Of a stretch of DNA of 64,000 nt, positions 16,307 to 25,278 are shown piece after piece. The translations under genes and the position numbers were made by a program. The DNA lies in NCBI GenBank assembly GCA_937916355.1, contig CALFTM010000049.1, positions 1 to 64,000 of the forward strand, in the 5' to 3' direction. The notes under the pieces were generated by a model. The model did not search any database and was not told the DNA's origin. It was given only the letters and a program-made list of their open reading frames with translations. The DNA comes from an uncultured Bacteroidales bacterium. GTDB lineage: Bacteria; Bacteroidota; Bacteroidia; Bacteroidales; Paludibacteraceae. Within the stretch, counting starts at the first letter, position 1, and every line of letters starts with the position of its first letter.

Positions 16307-17398
16307 CTATCTCATATAATACTTCATCCAGATGTCGGGTATCTGGTTGCCACAAAAATCGAGATAGTCTTTTTGTGTGCATGAGTATATTACTCTCCCC
16401 TCTCTTGTAGGTATTTCAATCCACCATCTTCCATTTGCACGGTTATTATAAAAAATCACCTTCTCATCTCCTTCGACTTTTGGCAACACTGCATATTGCT
16501 GGTAGTCTTCTATGCTTCTTAATGGATAATCTCCATAACGATTCTCAATACCCTCTATGATATGCCAAACCAACTGGGCAGCCAACGCTGCAGCAAGTTC
16601 CGACTGTCCGGGAAGTTCGTCCAAACCAGAAAGTTCATAGCACAAGGCACTATCACTCAAACCTGCATAGTGACCAATTTGACATAGTTCAACACCTGTC
16701 AAGCCATTGGGAAGAACAGTATTCAGAGGAGCCTCCGAATATTTAACAGCGGTCATGTTAATTTGTATCAAATGGGAGTCGCGCAAATAGGGTTCAACCA
16801 TCCAAACTTTCCCTACCAAATCTCTCAATCTTTTGAGATCAAAATCTTTTGATGAGACCATCTGTTCTTCCTCTTCCGTTGAATAGTAGTTTTGATAACC
16901 CAAAAGATTCACAGCGGAAATCCCTCCTGCATTGAGCAACTCACCCCTGACGCTCATCTCTCCATTGGCTTTTTTTAGCCCTAACCGTGAATCAATAATA
17001 GAGACCGCCTGCCGAGAAGCAAATTCCGAAAGTGCATCTGAGGCATCCATAAGATGGTCTGAACCAGACAAAAGAATGGGTACAACCCCATTGCCCACCA
17101 ATTGGGCAATCACATCCGACAATATTTGAGGACGCGATAATGCCCCTGACTTCAAATTACCTAAATCACACAACTTTATTTTATGGAAACGATTAGACAA
17201 CTGATAAAGATTGCGCCGAACCTCATTGATCTTTTTTATAGAAGCTTCTTCATTTTCTGCAGAAGGAACGCCTATAATCGCCACATCATACTCCTCATTC
17301 ACCAGACCTTTACCAACACAATTTTCGGTTGGCACAAAAACCGACAAAGCTTCACTTTCGTAAGAATCAAAATAACTATGCAAATCAAAAATCTCCAT
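16307..17398 (-). CDS. arginase/formimidoylglutamase-fold protein without a metal site
   Basis: A 363-residue protein of the ureohydrolase fold. The order of strands and helices fits the family (DVAIIGVPS, ICDLG-like turn, VVPILLSGSDH, VSIIDSRLGL). The metal-binding motifs are broken. GGDHS is GSDHLMD (112-118), the DAHxD motif is IDSRLG (135-140), and the SxDxDxxDP segment reads INMTAVKYSEAP. With the aspartates and histidines gone, a manganese hydrolase is unlikely, so I call it a probable pseudoenzyme. The frame opens at 17470, but the predicted -7 box lies at 17457-17464 and the ATG at 17398 has a purine-rich ribosome site, so I use 17398. Confidence 0.75.
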   Translation of the reverse strand: MEIFDLHSYFDSYESEALSVFVPTENCVGKGLVNEEYDVAIIGVPSAENEEASIKKINEVRRNLYQLSNRFHKIKLCDLGNLKSGALSRPQILSDVIAQLVGNGVVPILLSGSDHLMDASDALSEFASRQAVSIIDSRLGLKKANGEMSVRGELLNAGGISAVNLLGYQNYYSTEEEEQMVSSKDFDLKRLRDLVGKVWMVEPYLRDSHLIQINMTAVKYSEAPLNTVLPNGLTGVELCQIGHYAGLSDSALCYELSGLDELPGQSELAAALAAQLVWHIIEGIENRYGDYPLRSIEDYQQYAVLPKVEGDEKVIFYNNRANGRWWIEIPTREGRVIYSCTQKDYLDFCGNQIPDIWMKYYMR

Positions 17399-17456
17399 CT
17401 TCTTTCTTTTTTTAAAAAGTTCTGTCACCCAACAGCAACTTTCATGTTGCGGTTTA

Positions 17457-17464
17457 CAAAGGTA
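17457..17464 (-). promoter_or_regulatory. predicted promoter (-7 box) for the arginase-fold gene
   Basis: Minus-strand TACCTTTG fits TAnnTTTG. The start near 17450 lies inside the longer open frame, which favours the ATG at 17398. The -33 region is weak. Confidence 0.45.
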
Positions 17465-17687
17465 GGACAAAGCAAGGAGATTTGCACACCGACGCTCTTT
17501 TTTCTTCTTTATTTTTTTGCCAAAACGTATTCATGAGTCGGGAGAGAACATTTACTTGAAACTTTTTCAAACCCAGTTCTTACAAACATCAGATGTTATC
17601 ATAAGCAAAGATTCTTGCGTATGTAGATTATTTTCTCCAATTTTGCATGGATATAATCACAAATAGTTACCCTAAAAAAAAGAAAAA

Positions 17688-17873
17688 ATGAACCATTTAC
17701 CCCTAAATGACGCAGCGATGTTGATGAGTATGATCAACCAAATGTTGCGAGACAACCTTTTTGAAAACCTCGATGCGATATGCGAGCATTATGAAGTAGA
17801 ACGAGATTATGTCGAAAAGAGACTCGCAGAGGGAGGCTTTGAATATTCAGAGGAACTAAACAAGGTCTGGTAA
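17688..17873 (+). CDS. DUF4250 small protein
   Basis: A 61-residue protein of the DUF4250 type: MNHLPLNDAAMLMSMINQML, then the FENLDAICEHYEVERDYVEKRL segment, ending in GFEYSEELNKVW. It is entirely helical and acidic in prediction by eye, with no signal or TM segment. Function is unknown. The length is the family's usual length. It stands alone between a minus-strand gene and the tRNA. Confidence 0.85.
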   Translation: MNHLPLNDAAMLMSMINQMLRDNLFENLDAICEHYEVERDYVEKRLAEGGFEYSEELNKVW

Positions 17874-17989
17874 TCATAAAGGCAAGTTCTTTAATTCTCA
17901 TAAAATCAACCACCATAAACCACGATTTTTATCGCAAATCGCCTCAAAAAAAAGCATAAAAAAAGAGAGGCGATTTCTCGTCTCTCTTG

Positions 17990-18062
17990 TTGCGGAGGCC
18001 TGACTCGAACAGACGACCTTTGGGTTATGAGCCCAACGAGCTGCCAACTGCTCCACTCCGCA
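17990..18062 (-). tRNA. initiator tRNA-Met (CAU)
   Basis: A 73-nt tRNA without encoded CCA. Acceptor TGCGGAG/CTCCGCA, D stem GAGC/GCTC, anticodon loop CTCATAA and T arm TTCGAGT are all in place. Initiator marks are the three G-C pairs GGG/CCC next to the anticodon loop and the A11-U24 pair in the D stem. Unlike the usual bacterial C1.A72 mismatch, position 1 is U facing A72, a weak pair. Confidence 0.93.
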
Positions 18063-18154
18063 TGTAACCGAATCATAAAATTCGTGGTGCAAAGATAAGG
18101 CTTATTCCCAATAAAACCAAATAAAATCCAAATTATTTTTTTTAGCCGATTTCT

Positions 18155-19174
18155 TTAATCAAAAAGTGACCCCATCATACCAGAGAAACTCTTTCCTAAA
18201 TGCTTATAAGCCAACTCTGTAACTTCTCGACCTCTTGGAGTTCGTTTTAAGAAACCTTCCTTGATCAAATAAGGTTCATAAACATCCTCGACAGTACCCG
18301 CATCTTCGCCTAAGGCAGTGGCAATGGTACTCAGTCCTACAGGTCCACCATTAAACTTATCTATTATCAGATTTAAAAGTTTATTGTCTATCTCATCCAA
18401 ACCGTAAGTGTCGATATTCAAAGCTTCTAAAGCATATTTTGTGATGGTAACATCAATGATACCAGTACCTTTTACTTGCGCGAAATCACGAACTCTTCTC
18501 AGCAATGCATTGGCAATACGAGGAGTACCACGACTTCTTCTTGAAATCTCAACCGCTGCCTCCTCCTGACAAGGAGTATTCAACAAAGCAGACGAACGCA
18601 TGATGATTTTCTTCAAAACATCAACATCATAATACTCCAAATGGCAATTGATACCAAACCTTGCTCTCAACGGACTTGTAAGCAGTCCGCTACGGGTAGT
18701 TGCCCCAACCAAGGTAAACGGATTTAAATCTATCTGGATAGAACGGGCATTAGGCCCTTTGTCAATCATGATGTCAATTCGATAATCTTCCATTGCAGAA
18801 TATAAATACTCTTCCACAACAGGAGACAAACGATGAATTTCATCAATGAACAGAACGTCATTAGGTTCTAAATTGGTAAGCAAGCCCGCAAGGTCGCCCG
18901 GCTTATCCAATACTGGGCCGGAAGTGAGTTTGAAACCTACGCCCAGCTCGTTAGCGATAATGTTGGATAACGTTGTTTTCCCCAACCCCGGAGGACCATG
19001 AAAAAGGGTATGGTCTAATGATTCGCCACGCATCTTTGCTGCCCTAACAAAGACCTTCAGGTTTTCTATGATCTTAGATTGTCCCGAAAAATCGTCAAAA
19101 CTGAGCGGACGGAGGGCATTCTCCATCTCTCTTTCTTTATCAGAAGCACTATTACGAATATCAAAATCTGCCAT
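18155..19174 (-). CDS. ruvB: Holliday junction branch-migration ATPase RuvB
   Basis: RuvB, the AAA+ motor that drives RuvA-bound Holliday junctions during recombination repair. At 339 residues it is normal. Motifs: the N-terminal [12 protein letters not shown] block, Walker [11 protein letters not shown] near residue 60, Walker [10 protein letters not shown] near 108, sensor 1 LVGATTR, arginine finger segment SPLRARFG, and the C-terminal winged helix with [17 protein letters not shown] and [16 protein letters not shown]. It is the last gene of a minus-strand run, 2 nt after the alkylation-repair gene. Confidence 0.97.
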   Translation of the reverse strand: MADFDIRNSASDKEREMENALRPLSFDDFSGQSKIIENLKVFVRAAKMRGESLDHTLFHGPPGLGKTTLSNIIANELGVGFKLTSGPVLDKPGDLAGLLTNLEPNDVLFIDEIHRLSPVVEEYLYSAMEDYRIDIMIDKGPNARSIQIDLNPFTLVGATTRSGLLTSPLRARFGINCHLEYYDVDVLKKIIMRSSALLNTPCQEEAAVEISRRSRGTPRIANALLRRVRDFAQVKGTGIIDVTITKYALEALNIDTYGLDEIDNKLLNLIIDKFNGGPVGLSTIATALGEDAGTVEDVYEPYLIKEGFLKRTPRGREVTELAYKHLGKSFSGMMGSLFD

Positions 19175-19176
19175 AC

Positions 19177-19887
19177 TTAAATCTCTCCTTTTAGAAATTG
19201 CTTCCGCATTGGTTCTTCAAATCGCTCAATCGCATATCTCAACGTGGTTCTCGGCATTTTATTATAATGCTCTTTTAGATAATCATACAATTGGAGAAAA
19301 TCTCTTTTCCCTACCTCTCGCAACATCCAGCCTGTAGCTTTTTGCAACAAATCATGCCGTGTGGTCTCAAGTCTTTGCGCAAACCTAAAAGTATCGGCAT
19401 AATCCCCCTTTCTGATGAACCCGAGTGTTGAAACCATCGCAATTCGTTGCTCCCACATATTATCGCTTTCAATGAGTTCGTATAGCGACTCCCTGTTACG
19501 AGTCAACAAGAAATCACCGACAATGTAGGGTGCGCTTAAATCTACGAGATCCCAATTATTGATACCTTTGGTATGGTTGAGGTAAAAATTGAATATCTTC
19601 GTCTTCTCCTCATCCGTCTTACTTTTTTGATAATGTCTCACCAAAAAGAGCAGAGCAATCATCCTACATTCGTGAAACTCGTCAGAAAGCAGGATGGCAA
19701 TATCGCTTGGAGGCATCACCTGATAGCGTTTCACCAACTCTCGCTGCTGTGCCACCGTAACACCAATAAAACGGTCGCCTGCTCCATACTCGCCCTCGCC
19801 TGTCTTGAAGAAACGAGAAAGGACTTCCCGCTTACCGGGAATTGCAATAGCAAACAATTCGTCTTTTATCTCTGCCGCACTTACCAT
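19177..19887 (-). CDS. AlkD-like DNA alkylation repair protein
   Basis: A 236-residue HEAT-repeat protein of the AlkD family, the length of Bacillus AlkD. These bacterial glycosylases excise positively charged alkylated bases. Family features include the helix ending [19 protein letters not shown], the [19 protein letters not shown] segment that carries the catalytic-pocket Trp and Asp (the NNWD stretch), and the [14 protein letters not shown] repeat. It sits directly upstream of ruvB (2-nt gap), so a DNA-repair co-expression is plausible. Confidence 0.9.
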   Translation of the reverse strand: MVSAAEIKDELFAIAIPGKREVLSRFFKTGEGEYGAGDRFIGVTVAQQRELVKRYQVMPPSDIAILLSDEFHECRMIALLFLVRHYQKSKTDEEKTKIFNFYLNHTKGINNWDLVDLSAPYIVGDFLLTRNRESLYELIESDNMWEQRIAMVSTLGFIRKGDYADTFRFAQRLETTRHDLLQKATGWMLREVGKRDFLQLYDYLKEHYNKMPRTTLRYAIERFEEPMRKQFLKGEI

Positions 19888-19892
19888 AACTC

Positions 19893-21221
19893 TTATTTCC
19901 CCAACAAATTTCTTATCTGGTCGATAATGGCCTCGACCCTTTTAGGCTCTTTAGGTTTTGTGAAGAATATCTTCAAACGTTCTTTTACATACTGAAATTT
20001 CCAACGGTAACGTTGAAAAAAGAAGAACGACAAAGGCAACGAAATAGCGAAACACAAAGTGGTCATAGCATCAGGAGAGTAATTCAGACCAAAGAGTGCA
20101 GTCAAAATAATGTAAGTGATAGGAAGTAAAATCGCTGCCAATCCAAATTTGACGGATGCCTCAAATCCAGTACCCCTCATCTTCTTTCCTGCTGCTTTAC
20201 AAATCAAAAATTGCAATCCATTGATCGCAATAGAATACAACTGCAAAGGCAATGTAAAAATCAGGTAAAACACTTTCACAATAAGATCCGCATCCAGTCC
20301 TTCGTATTCTTGCATTTTTGCCGAGAATGCAACATCTTTGTTTTTATTGCACCACTCTTCGCAAACCATCTTCAACTCCTCAAACAACTCACTACAAGAT
20401 GATTCCGTCTCCGCACGCTGCAAAATGTCCACAATCCTCTGACGGGCGGTCAAACGATTGGTCTCATTGTCCGGAATATTCATTTCCTGCAACATTCTCC
20501 AATTATACAAATACGCCGCTGCGTATATGGTCTCATAATTCTCTGTAGACTGAATGTTGAGCATCAACGGTTCGATACGATTCGCCAACTCCTCCTTGAT
20601 CTGATTCAATGCCACAGGAGCATTCTCCTCATACGACTTTTTATAGTCTTTTATGCTGATAGGTTTGCCAAATGTAACCACCAAATGACGACCACTTTTG
20701 TCATAATGACCATAATCGATTCCAGTCGGAACAATCTTCACCCATCTGCCATCCTCCATCTTCTCTTGAGCGGAAAACGCAGCACGGAAAATCCCCTTTA
20801 CAAGCGGACGAAGCGTCCTCTGTTCCTCTTGTCCACCTTCAGGCATGAGGCAAAGGAACTGGTTATTCAGCAAAACATCATCTGAATGTTCAATAGACTC
20901 TGCATTTTTTTTCAAATTCTGGATTCCATTCCTCATCCGGTAGGCTGGCATCATTTTAAGACACCGCAATATCGAGCCCACCACCTTGTTTTTAAACAGA
21001 TCTGCACGAACCCAGAAAACTACGGGCTGAGGAGAGGAAGATAGCAAAGCCATCGCATCAATCAATCCATTTTGATGATTGGGAGCAAAAATCACTGGCT
21101 CTCCCTCTGGTATATTTACTTCTCCATTTACCTCAATTGTATTGAACCACTTTCTGTAGATGAAGTTGGAATACACCCTCAACAAAGAGTATAAAAGGGA
21201 GGTTTTAGAAAACTGACTCAT
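19893..21221 (-). CDS. PlsC-like glycerolipid acyltransferase with C-terminal membrane domain
   Basis: A 442-residue acyltransferase. The N-terminal domain has the catalytic FAPNHQNGLIDAM motif near residue 46-58 (a His..Asp pair with five residues between) and the LMPEGGQEEQR substrate-binding motif near 127, as in 1-acylglycerol-3-phosphate acyltransferases. The C-terminal third has several hydrophobic segments (VFYLIFTLPLQLYSIAI, then LAAILLPITYIILTALFGL). It probably acts in phospholipid assembly at the inner membrane. It is 5 nt upstream of the AlkD gene and 54 nt downstream of the antiporter gene. Confidence 0.87.
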   Translation of the reverse strand: MSQFSKTSLLYSLLRVYSNFIYRKWFNTIEVNGEVNIPEGEPVIFAPNHQNGLIDAMALLSSSPQPVVFWVRADLFKNKVVGSILRCLKMMPAYRMRNGIQNLKKNAESIEHSDDVLLNNQFLCLMPEGGQEEQRTLRPLVKGIFRAAFSAQEKMEDGRWVKIVPTGIDYGHYDKSGRHLVVTFGKPISIKDYKKSYEENAPVALNQIKEELANRIEPLMLNIQSTENYETIYAAAYLYNWRMLQEMNIPDNETNRLTARQRIVDILQRAETESSCSELFEELKMVCEEWCNKNKDVAFSAKMQEYEGLDADLIVKVFYLIFTLPLQLYSIAINGLQFLICKAAGKKMRGTGFEASVKFGLAAILLPITYIILTALFGLNYSPDAMTTLCFAISLPLSFFFFQRYRWKFQYVKERLKIFFTKPKEPKRVEAIIDQIRNLLGK

Positions 21222-21275
21222 AATTAATTTTAGTTCTTAACAACATTCTTCTTTATTAACTACACCGGTTGATTT

Positions 21276-23414
21276 TCATACAATGTAATTATCCGGTTTA
21301 CTTTCGTCATACTGATCGGGATAGAGTATGATATAACTATTTTTTGAAAAATACTTCGACAGATGGGTCGGAAGTTTCTCAAAAGAAGGATCGTATGAAA
21401 TAGAAGACTTTCGTGAAGAGACAACCACAAAGAGGTCGTTGCCTGAAATCACACCCGTCATCACCAAAAAATCATCCCAATCCTCCAACTCACAAAACTC
21501 GGTTTCTACACCAAACTTATTTCGTTTCGCCAAAACACGAATTTGCTCTAAAGTCTCACTATGAGCATAGAAGGAAGCTTTTGCCCCTATTTGTTTGCAA
21601 ATGTTCTTCACACGATCATACCATTTCACAAACCCAACCTCAAACTCTGCCTTTGGAGGCACTGCGACAACAATTCGTTTGATAGTGCTTACCGGCTGCA
21701 TCGCATGATAAATCAGAATCATCTGATTGGTTGCCTTCAACAAATTATCCGTTTTGTCTCCTAAAAAAGAGTCGGCAAAACTGTTTTTATGATGCAACCC
21801 CATCACGACCTCTGTGATATGGTTCTCCTTAATGGTTTGAATGATTCCACTCGTCACGTTCGTATCGTTACGATTGATCATTCTCACAGCGTTATCCGCA
21901 CCTGAAGCGATTTTAGCGGCTCTTTCCAAAATCTTCTTTGCCTTCTCCTCGGAAGTCAGATGGGCTGCATTGGTGTTGGAAATAGTCAATGCGTAAAGCG
22001 GCTCCCTACTCTTATCCACTTTTAGAAGAAGAGCCAATTCCATCAAATGCTTGAGGGTATCTGGATTATACAAAGGAACCAGAATACGATCGACCAACTT
22101 CTCTTCCGAAAGTTTATCATCCAGCTGATCCTGCAATCTCACCAATTTCCTTGCTGCCTTTTCTGTCGCAAACGACGCTATCGTACAAGTGACCAAAATC
22201 ATAAAGATTGTTCCATTCAAAACCTCTTCATTTAGGAGTCGTACAATTTGCCCATCTGCAGTCTCTCCAATTGGTATCTCGTATCCAATCATCACAGCAG
22301 CCAACGTGGCAGCGGCCTGCGAGTTGCTCAAACCAAACATCATCAAACCTTCCTCCTTAGACATCCGGAATGTCTTTTTCGTCAAAACAGCAGCGATATA
22401 CTTCGACAGCGTCGCACAGCAACTCATGACAACCGCTGTAATAATGGTGGTAGGACCAGCGAACATGGCTTTAAAATCGATCAACATACCCACTCCAATC
22501 AAAAAGAAAGGGATAAAAATCGCATTCCCCACAAAGTCCAAACGATTCATAAGCGGGGATATGCGCGGTATGCGCTTATTGAATGCCAATCCAGTCAAAA
22601 ATGCTCCAATGATTGGTTCTAACCCACACAACTTCGACAAGAACCCTCCCAAAAAGACCATCGCCAACACAAATATGTATTGCAATATACTGTCATCATG
22701 ATGCTTGAAAAAATTATCTGCCAGACGAGGATAGACAAAAATGAACATCATGGCAAACAAAAAATTGGAGACTCCAAATTTTATCCAAAAATTCCCGTCC
22801 ATCTCTCCCTTTGACACCGATACAATCACCGCCAAAATTAAAAGAGAAAGGATAGTAGTAATCATCGTTCCTCCAATCGCAATATTCACAGAAGAGTCCT
22901 TCGTCACACCATAACGCCCCACAATCGGGTATGAAATAAGCGTGTGCGAAGCATACATACTGGCAATTAAAACCGACGAAAGTTGTATATAACCATTAAC
23001 GGTAAAAGGTCCATACGTCTGAAACTCGATACCAGATGGACAATGAGACAAAAATATGAACCTCAACAGGTAATAACTGCTAATCGTTCCAAGTATCATC
23101 GGGATGAGGAAGGTCGCCAATCCAAAAAAAACACTCTTCTTCATGTTCTTTTTGAAGTCCGTCAAATCCATCTGCAACCCCGCTAAGAACATGATATAAA
23201 GCAAACCAACAGAACCAAATAATTCAAAACTGACATCTCGCTCTAATATGCCAAGGCAATTCTCTCCTAAAAAAGCTCCTGAAAGAATCAGACCAATAAT
23301 CTGAGGGATTTTCAATCGGTCTAACAACAATGGAGTGAAGAGAATGACAAACAAGACCAACGAGAAAATCAGAATGGGATCTGATATTGGCAAACTTGAA
23401 ATAATATCCTCCAT
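21276..23414 (-). CDS. monovalent cation:proton antiporter (CPA2) with USP-like C-terminal domain
   Basis: A 712-residue antiporter of the CPA2/Kef type. About 12 TM helices fill residues 10-410, with LLLDRLKIPQIIGLILSGAFLG at the start and the GLEPIIGAFLTGLAFN segment around 265. The C-terminal 300 residues resemble universal-stress-protein domains (VDRILVPLYNPDTLKHLMELA, VVMGLHHKNSFADSFLGD), which often sense nucleotides. The ion exchanged is not certain. The frame opens at 23426, but the predicted -7 box (23432-23439) would place the transcript start there, so I prefer the ATG at 23414. Confidence 0.88.
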   Translation of the reverse strand: MEDIISSLPISDPILIFSLVLFVILFTPLLLDRLKIPQIIGLILSGAFLGENCLGILERDVSFELFGSVGLLYIMFLAGLQMDLTDFKKNMKKSVFFGLATFLIPMILGTISSYYLLRFIFLSHCPSGIEFQTYGPFTVNGYIQLSSVLIASMYASHTLISYPIVGRYGVTKDSSVNIAIGGTMITTILSLLILAVIVSVSKGEMDGNFWIKFGVSNFLFAMMFIFVYPRLADNFFKHHDDSILQYIFVLAMVFLGGFLSKLCGLEPIIGAFLTGLAFNKRIPRISPLMNRLDFVGNAIFIPFFLIGVGMLIDFKAMFAGPTTIITAVVMSCCATLSKYIAAVLTKKTFRMSKEEGLMMFGLSNSQAAATLAAVMIGYEIPIGETADGQIVRLLNEEVLNGTIFMILVTCTIASFATEKAARKLVRLQDQLDDKLSEEKLVDRILVPLYNPDTLKHLMELALLLKVDKSREPLYALTISNTNAAHLTSEEKAKKILERAAKIASGADNAVRMINRNDTNVTSGIIQTIKENHITEVVMGLHHKNSFADSFLGDKTDNLLKATNQMILIYHAMQPVSTIKRIVVAVPPKAEFEVGFVKWYDRVKNICKQIGAKASFYAHSETLEQIRVLAKRNKFGVETEFCELEDWDDFLVMTGVISGNDLFVVVSSRKSSISYDPSFEKLPTHLSKYFSKNSYIILYPDQYDESKPDNYIV

Positions 23415-23431
23415 TAAGTGATTCATACTTG

Positions 23432-23439
23432 CAAAAATA
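23432..23439 (-). promoter_or_regulatory. predicted promoter (-7 box) for the antiporter operon
   Basis: Minus-strand TATTTTTG fits TAnnTTTG. It implies a short leader (about 11 nt) before the ATG at 23414. No TTTG at -33. Confidence 0.4.
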
Positions 23440-23537
23440 CAATTTTTTTCATTATTCTAAAGAAGTAAATGGAAGTTCATCACAAAAAAACTACTAAGAA
23501 AAGCAAAATGTCATCTTCATTAATGAGAGATTTTAAC

Positions 23538-23545
23538 TATTTTTG
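23538..23545 (+). promoter_or_regulatory. predicted promoter (-7 box) for the DUF3078/DUF454 pair
   Basis: TATTTTTG at the right distance (start near 23552) for the ATG at 23585. The -33 region is weak. Confidence 0.45.
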
Positions 23546-23584
23546 CAAACGTTTTGACTCACTAAAGAAATTAGTTGTAATTTA

Positions 23585-24832
23585 ATGATGATAGAAAAAT
23601 ATTTGATAAGGACTCTTTGCCTTTCTTTTTTCCTTCTCTCTTCAACTTTGTTGAAAGCAGAAAAGGAAGACTCTATCATCTCTGCCACCCCTGTCCATAC
23701 GACAACGATTGTTTTTGACTCCATAAAAACAGCCGATATGCTCCCTCTCTTCAAAACAAAGAGTCTCTCCTACCATCCTTCAAAGATGTCTATCTTCTCG
23801 GAGACTCCTTTTTCAAAAAAATTGAAAAACCGGGAGGACAGCATGAGATTACACAACAGAATGGTCTACGAGATTTCGCTCAATCATAGCGAACTGATTG
23901 ACTTTTACAATCTCAAACAATACGATTCGGAACTGGACAAAACGACAGTCAAAGAACATGAAATAAGAATCAGCGGATTGGAACCAGTAAACAACATCCC
24001 CGAATTTGCGGATATAAAAAAACATTTAAGACAAAAACCTAAATCGCCATGGAAATTCTACGGAAACCTCGCCATCCAATTTTCCCAATATTATGTGACG
24101 GACAACTGGCACAAGGGAGGTTCGCCCAATGCGACATTTCTGACAATCTTCGATTACAACATAGACTTCCACAAAGAGAAACTTCTTTGGGAGAATGATT
24201 TTGATGTTAAAATAGGTTTTTACAACACCAGCGAAGACACTATCCGTGCGTTTCGCGTGAATAATGACCTTGTCCGGATATCCTCTTTGCTCGCCTACCA
24301 GACGTGGTTCTCCAAAAAGATATATTATAGTGCGGCGGTAGACTTCAACACTTCCCTATTCACCGGATACAAAACCACCAACTCAAATGTGGTGGTAACA
24401 GGGTTCTTGTCACCATCTCGTGTCTTTTTCAGTTTGGGTATGGAGTGCCGTTATAACAACAAGACGACCATCCGTCTTGCCCCGTTTGCCTATAAACTAC
24501 TATTTTTAACGGACGAAAGAATAGACCCTTTAGCAGTAGGAATCGACAGCACATCAAAGCATACCAACTACCCCGGCTATCTGGTGCAGGCGAAATTGGA
24601 CTGGCATTTCTCCAAAGAGATCAATCTGACGTCCAAAATAGACTTTTTCAGTTCGTATGATAGTCGAAACATCGAATTTGACTGGGAGGTCATCGGAAAA
24701 TTCATTATCAACCGTTACCTTAGTACCCGACTATCATTTATCATGCGTTTTGACAATACTCCTAAAAACGAAGATGCAGAGATTCAAATTCAGGAGCAAC
24801 TCTCGTTTGGCTTTAATTATGTATTCCGGTGA
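23585..24832 (+). CDS. DUF3078 outer-membrane protein
   Basis: A 415-residue exported protein with a DUF3078 domain, a family found in Bacteroidota. The signal peptide runs to about residue 25 (LCLSFFLLSSTLLKAE). The C-terminal 260 residues show the family core (WHKGGSPNATFLTIFDYNID, then LLWENDFDVKIGFYNT) and alternating aromatic strands, and it ends LSFGFNYVFR. An outer-membrane beta-barrel is likely. Function is unknown. The stop codon overlaps the start of the DUF454 gene by one base, so the two are co-translated. Confidence 0.88.
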   Translation: MMIEKYLIRTLCLSFFLLSSTLLKAEKEDSIISATPVHTTTIVFDSIKTADMLPLFKTKSLSYHPSKMSIFSETPFSKKLKNREDSMRLHNRMVYEISLNHSELIDFYNLKQYDSELDKTTVKEHEIRISGLEPVNNIPEFADIKKHLRQKPKSPWKFYGNLAIQFSQYYVTDNWHKGGSPNATFLTIFDYNIDFHKEKLLWENDFDVKIGFYNTSEDTIRAFRVNNDLVRISSLLAYQTWFSKKIYYSAAVDFNTSLFTGYKTTNSNVVVTGFLSPSRVFFSLGMECRYNNKTTIRLAPFAYKLLFLTDERIDPLAVGIDSTSKHTNYPGYLVQAKLDWHFSKEINLTSKIDFFSSYDSRNIEFDWEVIGKFIINRYLSTRLSFIMRFDNTPKNEDAEIQIQEQLSFGFNYVFR

Positions 24833-25200
24833 TGATACGAATCATATTCATATTTTTCGGCTGTATAGCTCTTATCTTGGGAACAATAGGTATTTTCCTA
24901 CCCGGACTTCCCACAACACCTCTGGTGCTTCTTGCCTCATGGTGTTTCTACAAAAGTTCACCGAAAATGCGTGAGTGGCTGTTGAACTCTTTTTTCGGAA
25001 ATTACATCCGCGACTATGAGCGCAAAGGGGGGATGACAAAGGGGAAGAAGGTTCTTGTTATCACTCTGATGGTCACAATGGTGCTCATATCCGCCTTCTT
25101 TCTCATCACCAACCCGATAGTGCGATACGTCGTCCTTGCGGCAGGAGCAATTGGGTGCATCGTTGTCATATTCTTTGTGCCTAACGCAAAAGACAACTAA
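24832..25200 (+). CDS. YbaN/DUF454 small membrane protein
   Basis: A 122-residue inner-membrane protein of the YbaN (DUF454) family. It has two N-terminal helices around ILGTIGIFLPGLPTTPLVLLA, the family's signature turn, a SPKMREWLLN amphipathic stretch, a basic cytoplasmic loop and two C-terminal TM helices. Function is unknown. The ATG at 24832 shares its A with the TGA of the DUF3078 gene; a GTG just before is the alternative start. Confidence 0.88.
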   Translation: MIRIIFIFFGCIALILGTIGIFLPGLPTTPLVLLASWCFYKSSPKMREWLLNSFFGNYIRDYERKGGMTKGKKVLVITLMVTMVLISAFFLITNPIVRYVVLAAGAIGCIVVIFFVPNAKDN

Positions 25201-25226
25201 AGTCACGACCAAAGGAAAAAGCATAT

Positions 25227-25264
25227 AAAAAAGGCGACCGACAAACTCAGCCGCCTTTTCTTTA
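25227..25264. terminator. bidirectional terminator between convergent genes
   Basis: AAAAGGCG (25229-25236) pairs with CGCCTTTT (25252-25259), with A-rich and T-rich flanks. It serves the DUF454 gene (+) and the VWA-DUF3883 gene (-). Confidence 0.75.
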
Positions 25265-25278
25265 TTTTGCTATGATAA

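Noticed and set aside
22189..22701. Plus-strand frame opposite the antiporter
   Set aside because: Antisense shadow of a conserved transporter; composition follows its codons.
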